Shown here piece by piece: positions 16,903-24,810 of a stretch of 33,044 nt of DNA. The notes under the pieces are model-generated. The model was given only the letters and a program-made list of their open reading frames with translations. It did no database searches and had not been told where the DNA came from. The stretch's first letter is position 1; every line of letters starts with the position of its first letter. This DNA is from Deltaproteobacteria bacterium (GTDB lineage Bacteria > Desulfobacterota > Dissulfuribacteria > Dissulfuribacterales > QOAL01). Location of the stretch: contig JALWYO010000131.1 in assembly GCA_026992735.1 (NCBI GenBank), positions 1 to 33,044 on the forward strand, written 5' to 3'. Position numbers and translations under genes: made by a program.

Positions 16903-17936
16903 CTGAAATTTATAACGTCTCCATCCTGTACAATGTATTCCTTGCCTTCCAGACGCACTTTGCCAGCCTTCTGTGCAGCACTGTAGCTTTTGGCAGTGGC
17001 GAGGTCCTGAAAGGCAACCACCTCTGCCCGGATAAACCCTTTCTGGATATCAGAATGTATCGCACCTGCCGCCTTCTGCGCAGGGGTCCCCTGCCTTATG
17101 GTCCAGGCCTTGACTTCATCTTCTCCCACAGTAAAGAATGAGATAAGCCCAAGAAGCCTGTACGATTCCCGGATCAAACGATAGGTGGCCGGTTCAGGCA
17201 GATCCATGTCCTGCCTGAATGCCTTTGCATCGTCTTCATCAAGCTGCGCAAGCTCCATCTCCAGGCTCCCCTTAATGGCTATGCTGGTTACTCCTTCCGG
17301 CAAGGTTATCTGCACGCTTTCCTGGTCCGTATCCTCGGCAAGATTCAAAACTGTTATGCAGGGTTTGGCAGAGAGAAAGGCGTAACCCTTTAATTCCGGG
17401 GCAGAGGTAATTTCTTCGTTGGTCCTGAGGGCATGACCAGCATCAAGCAAATCGCGGGCCTTCTGAAGCAATTCCAATTCTCTTGGATCGCCCTTCTTGC
17501 CCTTTTTCACCTCTTTCTCCAGCCGCTCAAGCCGTTTTTCCACTATCATCAGATCGGTAAGGATGAGTTCTGACTCGAATTCATCCAAATCCTCCTGGGG
17601 ATGCGGAGGTTGGCCTGCAATATCAAAGCAGCGGATAACGTGAACCAGTGCATCGCTTGGCCTGAGCAACCGGAGGATTTCCTCCATGGAGTCCTTTTTC
17701 TCTTTGGCAGCAAGCCCACCGCCTATGTCAATGTATTGGATTATGGCCGGCGTGGTTTTCTTGGGACTATACATGCCGGAAAGCACATCCAGCCTGCTGT
17801 CCGGCACCTTGACCTGGGCGATATTAGGGGCTTTCTTTCCGCCTGAATAAGCAGCTGTTTCAGCTTCACTGCCGGTAAGGGCGTTGAAAACCGTTGTCTT
17901 GCCACTGCCAGGAAGCCCTACTATTCCTATTTCCAT
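16890..17936 (-). CDS. ychF: YchF/OLA1-type P-loop NTPase
   Basis: YchF belongs to the Obg group but prefers ATP to GTP; it binds ribosomes and influences stress responses. The 348-residue protein has the P-loop GLPGSGKTT (7-15), an Obg-type switch region (DIGGG), a coiled-coil insertion rich in Lys and Glu (about 125-160) and, in place of the NKxD guanine motif, the NLAED sequence associated with relaxed base specificity. The C-terminal TGS domain runs from about 265 to the end (AWTIRQGTPAQKAAGAIHSD, then YIVQDGDVINFRF). It is slightly shorter than the 363-residue E. coli protein but complete. It follows mogA by 27 bases. Confidence 0.94.
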   Translation of the reverse strand: MEIGIVGLPGSGKTTVFNALTGSEAETAAYSGGKKAPNIAQVKVPDSRLDVLSGMYSPKKTTPAIIQYIDIGGGLAAKEKKDSMEEILRLLRPSDALVHVIRCFDIAGQPPHPQEDLDEFESELILTDLMIVEKRLERLEKEVKKGKKGDPRELELLQKARDLLDAGHALRTNEEITSAPELKGYAFLSAKPCITVLNLAEDTDQESVQITLPEGVTSIAIKGSLEMELAQLDEDDAKAFRQDMDLPEPATYRLIRESYRLLGLISFFTVGEDEVKAWTIRQGTPAQKAAGAIHSDIQKGFIRAEVVAFQDLATAKSYSAAQKAGKVRLEGKEYIVQDGDVINFRFNV

Positions 17937-17963
17937 GTAATTACATGCCTCTGCATTGTTGTT

Positions 17964-18455
17964 TCAGCCACTGCACCTGCTGGTATCACCTTGCAGCTTC
18001 TTGATGGCGTGTTCCAGCACATCGGAAACAGCCTCAAGGCCATCCCTCACGCCGCCAGGGCTTCCAGGAAGGTTCACGATAAGAGTATTCTTTCTGGCAC
18101 CGCACACTGCCCGGGAAAGCATGGCTCTGCTGGTATTCCTGAGCCCCTGGAGCCTCATGGCCTCGCCCATGCCCGGTATCTCTCTATCTATAACCTTAAG
18201 CGTGGCCTCAGGGGTAACATCCCGTGGAGAAAGGCCCGTTCCGCCAGTAGTCACTATCAGGTCACATGAGCCTGAATCACACCAGGCTGACAAGGCAATG
18301 GCAATGGCATCCACCTCGTCAGGAACAATTTTTTCCTCCTGGATAGAGAATCTTCCGGTAAGCTGAAGAAATTCCCGTATCATGGGACCTGTTGAATCAG
18401 AGCGTTTACCAGCAAAAGCGCTGTCACTCACTGTAAGAATTGCAGCCCTGAACAA
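17964..18455 (-). CDS. mogA: Molybdopterin adenylyltransferase, MogA/MoaB family
   Basis: These proteins adenylylate molybdopterin before metal insertion in molybdenum and tungsten cofactor synthesis. The 163-residue protein shows TTGGTGLSPRDVTPEAT (69-85) and LPGSPGGVRDGLEAV, the two hallmark loops that bind molybdopterin and nucleotide. Length fits MogA/MoaB rather than the much longer MoeA. The apparent start is TTG, immediately after the TAA of the EF-G-like gene (TAATTG), with purine-rich sequence from that gene upstream. Translation is thus likely coupled to the EF-G-like gene. No other cofactor genes are near, so MogA and MoaB cannot be told apart with certainty. Confidence 0.9.
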   Translation of the reverse strand: MFRAAILTVSDSAFAGKRSDSTGPMIREFLQLTGRFSIQEEKIVPDEVDAIAIALSAWCDSGSCDLIVTTGGTGLSPRDVTPEATLKVIDREIPGMGEAMRLQGLRNTSRAMLSRAVCGARKNTLIVNLPGSPGGVRDGLEAVSDVLEHAIKKLQGDTSRCSG

Positions 18456-20528
18456 TTACTTCTCTTCCTTCTGTTGGGCCGCAGCCACTATCTTCTCTGT
18501 AAGATTTGGCGGCACTTCCTCGTAATGGGAAGGTTCTACAGTGAATGTCCCCTGGCCCGCGGTCATCGCATTCAGGTCCAGGACGTATTTCTGCACCTCA
18601 GCCAGCGGAACCATGGCTGTAACAGTCTGAACGCCATCGCCTGGTTCCATTCCCATTACCTTGCCCCTGCGGCTGTTCAGGTCGCCTATTATATCTCCAA
18701 CAGAGTCATCAGGAACTGTCACTGTTATCTTTACAATGGGTTCCAGCAAAGTGGGCTTTGCCTCAAGGACACCCTTCTTGAAACATTGGATGGATGCGAT
18801 TTTGAAAGCCATTTCACTGGAGTCCACCTCATGTGACTTGCCGTCATAGAAACGGATCTTTACATCAGTGACCGGATATCCAGCAAGGGGACCTGACTGC
18901 AGTGCCTCCTGTATGCCCTTTTCCACTGCTGGAACAAAATTTCTGGGCACGTTCATTCCCACAAGGGCTTCCTCGAACTCGAATCCCTCACCCCTGGGCA
19001 GCGGGGTGATATCAAAGTGTACTTCTGCAAACTGCCCTGCGCCGCCTGTCTGCTTCTTATGGCGGTAAACCACGCCCTTCTTGGGGGCCTTTATGGTCTC
19101 TCTGTAGGCTATTTTGGGAGTGGTCAGGTCCACGGTGACACCGAATTTCCGCTTCATCTTCTCTATGGTGGCGTCGATGTGGATCTGTCCCTGACCAGAG
19201 ATGAGCAACTCGTTGGTTTCTGCATTCCGGGATACCTTGATGGTTGGATCTTCCTCCCTGAGACGGGCCAGGGCATTGGTGATCTTTTCTTCATCTCCCC
19301 TGCTCTTGGGTTTCAGGGTATAGGTGATGACCGGGTTTGGAAACTCTACAAACGGGTATTTGACCGGATTTGCAGGATCACACAGGGTATCTCCTGTCTG
19401 CGTAACCTTTAACTTGGCAATGGCTACAATGGACCCTGGCAATGCCTCCTTGGCAGCTTCCTGGCCCTTGCCCTTGAGAAAAAATACCTGACCGTATTTT
19501 TCCTTTTCCTGTTTGGAGGAATTCAGCAATGTCCCGTCAGGCATTAGCTTGCCTGAATATATACGCATTATGGAAAGCCTGCCTGCATATGGATCTGTAA
19601 GCGTTTTGAACACGAGGGCGGAAAATGGAGCATCTGGATCAGGCTCCATGACAACCTCGTCGCCTGTTTCCGGATTTTCCCCGGACACAGCACCTTTCTC
19701 TACAGGAGACGGCATAAACTGCACTATATGATCCAGCACGGTAGAAGCACCTATCTGATTAAGGGCTGAACCACATACCACAGGTACGAATCCACCGTCC
19801 ATGATACCTTGACGAAGGCCTGAAACGATTTCTTCTGGAGACAGGTCTTCACCTTCTAAAAATTTCTCCAGCAGCTCCTCGTCTGATTCTGCCGCATATT
19901 CTATCAGGTTGCTCCGCTGCTCCTCCACTTCGTCTGCCATGGAAGAAGGAATGTCCACCACTGTCTTCTTGCCATCTTCAGAAAATTCAAAGGCCTTCAT
20001 CTGGATAAGGTCAACTATGCCCTTGAAGTCCTCCTGGCTTCCAATAGGAAGGGTTACAGGCACGAGCCTGAGCCCCAGGGCATCCCTGAGGGCATCAAGT
20101 GTCTTGTTAAAGTCAGCACGTTCCCTGTCCATCTTGTTTACAAACATGATAACAGGTGCTGATGTCTCGGAAACCATGGACCATATCTTCCTGGTCTGGG
20201 GTTTGACCGGGTCCACGGCATCTGCAACAAACAGGCAGCTGTCCGCCACGCGAAGCGCCATCATGGATTCGTGAAGGAAATTATCCTCTCCAGGTGTATC
20301 CATAAGGAAAAGCGAACACTTCTTCCAGTTCATCAGGTAAAATGCAGTGCTGATGGTTATCTTTCTTTTAATCTCTTCAGGCTCAAAATCCAGCACCGAA
20401 GTGCCGTCGTCAACCCTGCCGGGTTTCTTTACGGCCTTGGCAGCGAAAAGCATGGCCTCTGCAAGAGATGTTTTGCCGCTTCCGCTTTGAGATACGATTG
20501 CAAAATTTCTGATTCCGGTTGTCTCCAT
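18456..20528 (-). CDS. EF-G-like translational GTPase (EF-G2 subfamily) lacking the catalytic histidine
   Basis: The 690-residue protein has all EF-G domains in order: G domain, domain II, and domains III-V with the RGGxGQF-like HKKQTGGAGQFAEV segment. Several features place it in the EF-G2-like paralogue group rather than with canonical FusA: the P-loop reads SQSGSGKT (13-20) instead of GHIDAGKT, and the body follows the pattern GRVDDGTSVLDFEPEEIKRK. G4 is NKMD (131-134). The switch II motif is DTPGE (77-81), so the histidine that activates the hydrolytic water in EF-G is glutamate here. I chose the ATG at 20528, preceded by GGGAGAA, over an in-frame one at 20573. It overlaps no neighbour and abuts mogA. 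The biological role of such paralogues is not settled. Confidence 0.88.
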   Translation of the reverse strand: METTGIRNFAIVSQSGSGKTSLAEAMLFAAKAVKKPGRVDDGTSVLDFEPEEIKRKITISTAFYLMNWKKCSLFLMDTPGEDNFLHESMMALRVADSCLFVADAVDPVKPQTRKIWSMVSETSAPVIMFVNKMDRERADFNKTLDALRDALGLRLVPVTLPIGSQEDFKGIVDLIQMKAFEFSEDGKKTVVDIPSSMADEVEEQRSNLIEYAAESDEELLEKFLEGEDLSPEEIVSGLRQGIMDGGFVPVVCGSALNQIGASTVLDHIVQFMPSPVEKGAVSGENPETGDEVVMEPDPDAPFSALVFKTLTDPYAGRLSIMRIYSGKLMPDGTLLNSSKQEKEKYGQVFFLKGKGQEAAKEALPGSIVAIAKLKVTQTGDTLCDPANPVKYPFVEFPNPVITYTLKPKSRGDEEKITNALARLREEDPTIKVSRNAETNELLISGQGQIHIDATIEKMKRKFGVTVDLTTPKIAYRETIKAPKKGVVYRHKKQTGGAGQFAEVHFDITPLPRGEGFEFEEALVGMNVPRNFVPAVEKGIQEALQSGPLAGYPVTDVKIRFYDGKSHEVDSSEMAFKIASIQCFKKGVLEAKPTLLEPIVKITVTVPDDSVGDIIGDLNSRRGKVMGMEPGDGVQTVTAMVPLAEVQKYVLDLNAMTAGQGTFTVEPSHYEEVPPNLTEKIVAAAQQKEEK

Positions 20529-20660
20529 GTGCTTTTCTCCCTTTCCCTGGATAATATCGAGGCCCGCACACATGCGGCCCTGAGGATCTACACTACAGCC
20601 CTGCCTGTGAAAACATGAGCCATATCTTCACGAAGACAATGAACAGGGCCTATCCAAGGC

Positions 20661-20690
20661 AACATAATTAATTGTAATGTAAAGAGTCAA
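20661..20690 (-). promoter_or_regulatory. Candidate sigma70-type promoter for the EF-G-like gene
   Basis: On the minus strand TTGACT (20690-20685) and TATGTT (20666-20661) are spaced by 18 bases. The -35 matches five of six consensus bases and the -10 four of six. Transcription would start near 20654, giving a leader of about 125 bases before the ATG at 20528. No competing hairpin is seen between them. Confidence 0.4.
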
Positions 20691-20726
20691 GTAGAGGTTG
20701 CTTGTATCTGCTCATGCTGAAAAAAA

Positions 20727-20835
20727 GTAAGCGTTCACAGAGTACCACATCTGCTGTGTTGGCGGGCGCTTGAAGTACAGGGAGTACGACTGCGCACCCG
20801 CCGCCTTGCATCTGCGGCACCCTGTGAACGCTTAC
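20727..20835. repeat. 109-bp MITE/REP-like palindrome with 14-bp perfect terminal inverted repeats
   Basis: GTAAGCGTTCACAG (20727-20740) and CTGTGAACGCTTAC (20822-20835) are exact reverse complements. Pairing continues imperfectly inward (GT and CC against GG and AC), and a second stem is formed by GGCGGG near 20760 with CCCGCC near 20800. The centre has two copies of AGTAC. The element lies between the EF-G-like promoter and the terminator of the SUMF1-fold gene and codes for nothing. Short A-tracts flank both ends, so a target duplication is possible but not provable. The form is that of a non-autonomous mobile palindrome or a repeated intergenic hairpin. Confidence 0.7.
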
Positions 20836-20885
20836 AAATGGAGAAGGCGTGCAACAAAACTCGACATGACCCCGTGATCAGTTAC

Positions 20886-20928
20886 AAAAAAATAGAGGCC
20901 GGCTTCCTGCTCATGGATGCCGGCCTCT
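20886..20928 (-). terminator. Rho-independent terminator of the SUMF1-fold lipoprotein gene
   Basis: AGAGGCCGGC (20894-20903) and GCCGGCCTCT (20919-20928) form a perfect 10-bp GC-rich stem with a 15-base loop. Read on the minus strand, seven T residues (20892-20886) follow directly. It lies about 85 bases after the stop codon at 21014. Confidence 0.9.
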
Positions 20929-21013
20929 GGGATAACTGTATTTCGACAGGAAATGACCTTTCTGCATGCGTATCAGCAGAAATCCTGGATTTCCCTGCCA
21001 TGGTAAAAAGAAC

Positions 21014-21802
21014 TTACGGGCTCATGACTACCCTGAACCCCAGGGCGGAATTGCCCTTGTATGGGAAGAAGCCGTTGCGGTAGGCAGAGCGGCATGCATC
21101 AGGAAGCGAATCCCATCCGCCTCCCCTTTCAACCTTCAGGACGCCTTTTTCAGGCCCCTGAGGATCCTTTTCAGGGGACTTGGAATAGTAATCAACCGCG
21201 TACCAGTCATTGACCCACTCCCAGACGTTGCCATGCATGTCATAAAGGCCCCAGTCATTGGGCTTCAGAGTACCAACCTCATGGGTTTCTGCGTTGGCAT
21301 TGTGATAGTACCAGGCATATAATGGCAGGTCTCCAATCATGTCTCCAAAACAGTATGAACCCTGCTCTCCGGCCCTTGCAGCGTATTCCCATTCAGCCTC
21401 TGTAGGAAGCCTGTACTTGCTTGTCTTCTCAAGCTCGTTGAGCTTTTTGATAAACTTTACGGCATCATCCCAGGAGACATTTTCCACTGGACGCCTTTTA
21501 CCCTTGAAATGGCTTGGATTACTTCCCATGACTGCCACCCACTGTTTCTGGGTGACCTCGTATTTACCCAGGAAAAAGGGCTTTGTAATGGTAACCTTGT
21601 GCCTGGGCAACTCGTCTATGTCCGCGTTTTCAAAATGCCTGGTGGCACCCATCATGAATGTACCCGGCGCGATCAGCACAAACTCCATGCCTATGCTGTT
21701 CTTGTATGTCTCAAAGGCAAGGGAATCAGTGGATGGTCCCAGGCAGGAAGCAATACATACTGCCAGGAACATAACTGTTAAATAATGCCATCTATCTTTC
21801 AT
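21014..21802 (-). CDS. SUMF1/FGE-fold lipoprotein
   Basis: The protein has the formylglycine-generating-enzyme fold used by many bacteria for sulfatase maturation, iron-dependent chemistry or simple binding. I chose the ATG at 21802, which has AAGGAGG at 21807-21813; the frame extends upstream to 21886 without a better signal. The 262-residue product begins with a lipoprotein signal whose lipobox is IASC, C20 being lipidated. Family blocks follow: NSIGMEFVLIAPGTFMMG, KYEVTQKQW, RPVENVSWDDA, YRLPTEAEWEYAARAG, NDWGLYDMHGNVWEWVNDWY and LGFRVV. Near the end RGGGWDSLPDACRSAYR holds only one of the two cysteines used by true formylglycine enzymes, so that activity is unlikely. It has its own promoter and terminator. 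Confidence 0.88.
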   Translation of the reverse strand: MKDRWHYLTVMFLAVCIASCLGPSTDSLAFETYKNSIGMEFVLIAPGTFMMGATRHFENADIDELPRHKVTITKPFFLGKYEVTQKQWVAVMGSNPSHFKGKRRPVENVSWDDAVKFIKKLNELEKTSKYRLPTEAEWEYAARAGEQGSYCFGDMIGDLPLYAWYYHNANAETHEVGTLKPNDWGLYDMHGNVWEWVNDWYAVDYYSKSPEKDPQGPEKGVLKVERGGGWDSLPDACRSAYRNGFFPYKGNSALGFRVVMSP

Positions 21803-21872
21803 ATAACCTCCTTCATCTGGGCCTGTTTTCATAGAGAAGAAAAACCGGCCACATAAACATCTTGTACAGGAT

Positions 21873-21903
21873 ATGATTATGCACAATCATGAGGATCTGT
21901 CAA
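21873..21903 (-). promoter_or_regulatory. Promoter of the SUMF1-fold gene, overlapped by an 18-bp near-palindrome
   Basis: On the minus strand TTGACA (21903-21898) and CATAAT (21881-21876) are spaced by 16 bases, matching six and five consensus positions. The palindrome ATGATTGTGCATAATCAT (21890-21873) covers the -10 and spacer and is self-complementary except at one symmetric pair of positions. The start site would be near 21869. The arrangement suggests a repressor operator. Confidence 0.55.
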
Positions 21904-21913
21904 CCTATTGTCT

Positions 21914-22876
21914 TCAGTCTTCTTCTGGTGTGATTACTGCCAGGGTCCTCTCAGCACACCTGCCGAGCACTGCCCGCCCCACGCTTCCTACGATGATATC
22001 CGTAAGCGGATGACGCACTGTACGCCCAATATAGATAATATCCACATTGGATGCGCCTGCCTCAGCCACTATGACATCGGCAGGATCTCCTGGGAGTACC
22101 TTCTTCTCTATCCTGTCGGCGGCCATACCGGACTTCACCAGGAGTTTCTCTGCCTCTTCCAAGGTTGCCTCGGCTTCCTGGACCGGGGAAGGCCACTGTT
22201 CACTTTCTGCCGCCTTGGCAATATCCACTACGTCCAGCACGTTCAGCAATATGACCTTTGCATCCCCGGCACAGCCTGCCAATACAGATGCCTCCTGGGC
22301 TGCTGCCATGGAACCCTTTGAGCCGTCAATGGGGATGAGGATGGTCTTTACACGATAAGTGCCATCCAGGGGAAAATCGTTGCCAGGTATATAAACCGAG
22401 CAGGCAGCTGGACCATACAAAATACCCGAAGTAATACTGCCGATGAACTTACCCTTGACAGGATCCATGCAGCGCCGCTGCATAATGATGGTGGAATAGT
22501 TATTTTCAGTGACGAACTTGATGATGGCATCAGCAGGTTTGCCGTCCACTACCTCTTCATCTACCTGACAATTTCCGCAGATGTTTTTTACCGTCTTCGC
22601 TGCATCGTCAAGGACAGGACGTATCTTCTTGTCAATAAAATCCTTTTTTAGCCGCTTGAAGGTTTCGCTTTCAAGGACTGTATCTACCCTTACATCTATG
22701 TTTGCCATGTGAGTGCTTAGGTACCTTCCAGCCATTGCATGGAAAAGGGTTATCTTGCTTATCCTATTACTGCACATGCTCGCCAAAGAACCGGCAAACG
22801 CGCAGGCGGCCTTGTACGTACCCTCGCCATCAACAGGCAGTAATAACTTGGTAAGAGGTTCTGCCTTTTGTGTCAT
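21914..22876 (-). CDS. Tandem-domain universal stress protein (UspA family)
   Basis: The 320-residue protein consists of two Usp folds, about 8-150 and 155-318. The second begins VKTILIPIDGSKGSMAA, the normal Usp opening with the Asp that contacts ATP. It ends DIIYIGRTVRHPLTDIIVGSVGRAVLGRCAERT, close to the G-x2-G-x9-G-S/T nucleotide-binding motif but lacking the second glycine. The first domain is more diverged, opening TKLLLPVDGEGTYKAA. Usp proteins act as cytosolic regulators or nucleotide sensors, often next to transporters. It is the third gene of the unit with the two SLC13-type carriers, 75 bases after the second. That placement suggests it modulates one of them. Confidence 0.88.
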   Translation of the reverse strand: MTQKAEPLTKLLLPVDGEGTYKAACAFAGSLASMCSNRISKITLFHAMAGRYLSTHMANIDVRVDTVLESETFKRLKKDFIDKKIRPVLDDAAKTVKNICGNCQVDEEVVDGKPADAIIKFVTENNYSTIIMQRRCMDPVKGKFIGSITSGILYGPAACSVYIPGNDFPLDGTYRVKTILIPIDGSKGSMAAAQEASVLAGCAGDAKVILLNVLDVVDIAKAAESEQWPSPVQEAEATLEEAEKLLVKSGMAADRIEKKVLPGDPADVIVAEAGASNVDIIYIGRTVRHPLTDIIVGSVGRAVLGRCAERTLAVITPEED

Positions 22877-22951
22877 TTTTTCCTCTCTTTTCTTGATTGA
22901 GCTATAACATCCGTTTTTGAAATCATGCCGCAGACTTTAATTCCGACCATA

Positions 22952-24796
22952 TTAATAGAACATCAACAGCCAGACATTGGCTATGGCAACACTTATGATC
23001 ATGTATGGAAATGCGACTTTCATAAAACCGAAGAACTTCATGGGATGCCCGGCGGACTCTGCAATACCGAGTGTCACAACGTTGGCACTGGCGCCTATCA
23101 TGGTTCCGTTGCCGCCAAAGCATGCACCAAAGGCCAGGGCCCACCAGAGAACGCCTGAGTCTGCACCTGGAATTACCTGGGTAAGATAGCCGACGATTGG
23201 AAGCATGGTGGCAGTAAACGGGATGTTGTCCACAAAGGCGCTCATGATTGCCGAGACCCAAAGGATCAGACAGATGGAGACAACAAGGCTGCCGCTGGAG
23301 AGGTTAAGCACCCAGTCAGCAATGAGATCCAGGAGGCCTGTCTCCTCTACTGCGCCCACGAGTATGAAGAGAAACATGAAAAACAGGAGAGTGGTCCACT
23401 CTATATCCTTTTCTATGAGTTCCAGCAGATCGATCTTCTTGGTAATTAGGCCGTATGTGAACAGGAGTGCTGCACCAAACAGGGCTGCAATACAGACCTC
23501 CATGTGCCAGATGCCGTGGGTAAGGAACATGGCTATCACCATGGCCATTATGATGCCGCCCACGGTAAGGAGTTGAGCATCCGTTATCTGGTATTCCTGG
23601 CGGAGTTTTTCTATAAAGGCCTGTATGTCTTTCACGGTCGCCTTGCCGTATTCCTTGCCAAAGGCGAATTTGGAATATACGAAGAGCACTATCATTGCTG
23701 CGATACATACCGGTGTCAGGTTGACCACGAAATCCATGAAGGTCAGCCCTGCATAGGAACCTATCATGATGTTTGGCGGGTCACCGATGAGTGTCGCTGT
23801 GCCGCCGATATTTGAGGCAAGGACCTCTGGTATGAGAAGCGCCAGGGGATTGATGCCCAGGGACAGGGCAATCTCGATGCTTACCGGTGTGAGCAGCAGC
23901 ATGGTGGTCACGTTATCCAGAAACGCAGAGGCCACTGCTGTAAAGCTCATGAGGATGATGGAAAGCAGTATCACGTTACCCTTGGCCAGCTTGTAGCACT
24001 GGTAGGCCGACCACTGGAACACGCCCGTATGCTTGAGGATGCCCACGATGATCATCATGCCCATCAACAGGAATATGACATTCATGTCAATGGCATGAAT
24101 AGCGCTCTCATAGGAGAATATGTGGTATGCCGGGTTGATGGTGCCAATGGTATAGCTTATGACCAGCATGGTGGCTGCGCCGAGCATGGCAGCCAGTGTC
24201 CTGTGAAGTAGCTCAAAGGAGATGAGTATATAGGCCAGTATAAATATGATGGTGGCAATCCAGAACGCAGGCCCCTGGACCCTCTTGATGGTAAGGTCCA
24301 CGTGGGCAAGGTATCTCTGGCCGTCAAAGGCAATCCTGGTATTGTCAAGGCTGACCCTGCCTGTAGCATAACTGGGTTTGAAGGCCTCTATCTCGATGGT
24401 GGCCCCCTTTATGCTTCCGGCGGGCATCTCCAGCACGGTCTGGAAGGTTCCGTCAGCCTCTGTCTTGAGGCCTCCCTCTCCATGGGCATGCTGTCCTTCC
24501 TTGGCCACGGGCTTCAATTCCTCGCCATTCAGAAAGACCTTCAGCTCCACGTCATCCACACCCGTGCTGTGCGGGTTGGTAATCTTCCCTGCTATGGCCA
24601 GGGTTTCACCGGCATGAGCAGCTTCTCCCGCTCCATCTTCATGCTTTATGCCTTCATGTGCATCTCCTGCGGCGCGGCATGTGCCACCAAGCAGGAAAAA
24701 CATGGCAGCCATAAAGACCGCTATGGTTATAATCAATGATCCGGCACTGCGGCCCATTAACAGGCCTTTGCCGGGGACAGACCAATCAGTATTCAT
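22952..24796 (-). CDS. ArsB/NhaD (ion transporter superfamily) carrier with N-terminal His-rich extracytoplasmic domain
   Basis: Residues 1-43 contain a signal-like hydrophobic segment. About 44-185 form a soluble, beta-rich (Ig/transthyretin-like) domain with His-rich clusters HEGIKHEDGAGEAAHAGE and EGQHAHGEGG. From about 188 on there are some 12 membrane segments. The membrane part has the ion-transporter duplication: AFLDNVTTMLLLTP followed by ASNIGGTATLIGDPPNIMIG in the first half, and SAFVDNIPFTATMLP with FGGNGTMIGASANVV in the second. These are hallmarks of ArsB, NhaD and P-permease relatives. The carried ion is unknown (sodium/proton, arsenite or an organic anion are all possible). A GGGGGGAG ribosome binding site precedes the ATG. 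It lies 14 bases after the other carrier gene. Confidence 0.85.
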   Translation of the reverse strand: MNTDWSVPGKGLLMGRSAGSLIITIAVFMAAMFFLLGGTCRAAGDAHEGIKHEDGAGEAAHAGETLAIAGKITNPHSTGVDDVELKVFLNGEELKPVAKEGQHAHGEGGLKTEADGTFQTVLEMPAGSIKGATIEIEAFKPSYATGRVSLDNTRIAFDGQRYLAHVDLTIKRVQGPAFWIATIIFILAYILISFELLHRTLAAMLGAATMLVISYTIGTINPAYHIFSYESAIHAIDMNVIFLLMGMMIIVGILKHTGVFQWSAYQCYKLAKGNVILLSIILMSFTAVASAFLDNVTTMLLLTPVSIEIALSLGINPLALLIPEVLASNIGGTATLIGDPPNIMIGSYAGLTFMDFVVNLTPVCIAAMIVLFVYSKFAFGKEYGKATVKDIQAFIEKLRQEYQITDAQLLTVGGIIMAMVIAMFLTHGIWHMEVCIAALFGAALLFTYGLITKKIDLLELIEKDIEWTTLLFFMFLFILVGAVEETGLLDLIADWVLNLSSGSLVVSICLILWVSAIMSAFVDNIPFTATMLPIVGYLTQVIPGADSGVLWWALAFGACFGGNGTMIGASANVVTLGIAESAGHPMKFFGFMKVAFPYMIISVAIANVWLLMFY

Positions 24797-24810
24797 TATT
24801 TCTCCCCCCT

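Noticed and set aside
20838-21083. An 81-codon plus-strand frame after the large palindrome
   Set aside because: It crosses the strong terminator hairpin and the 3' end of the SUMF1-fold gene, and shows no motif or ribosome binding site.
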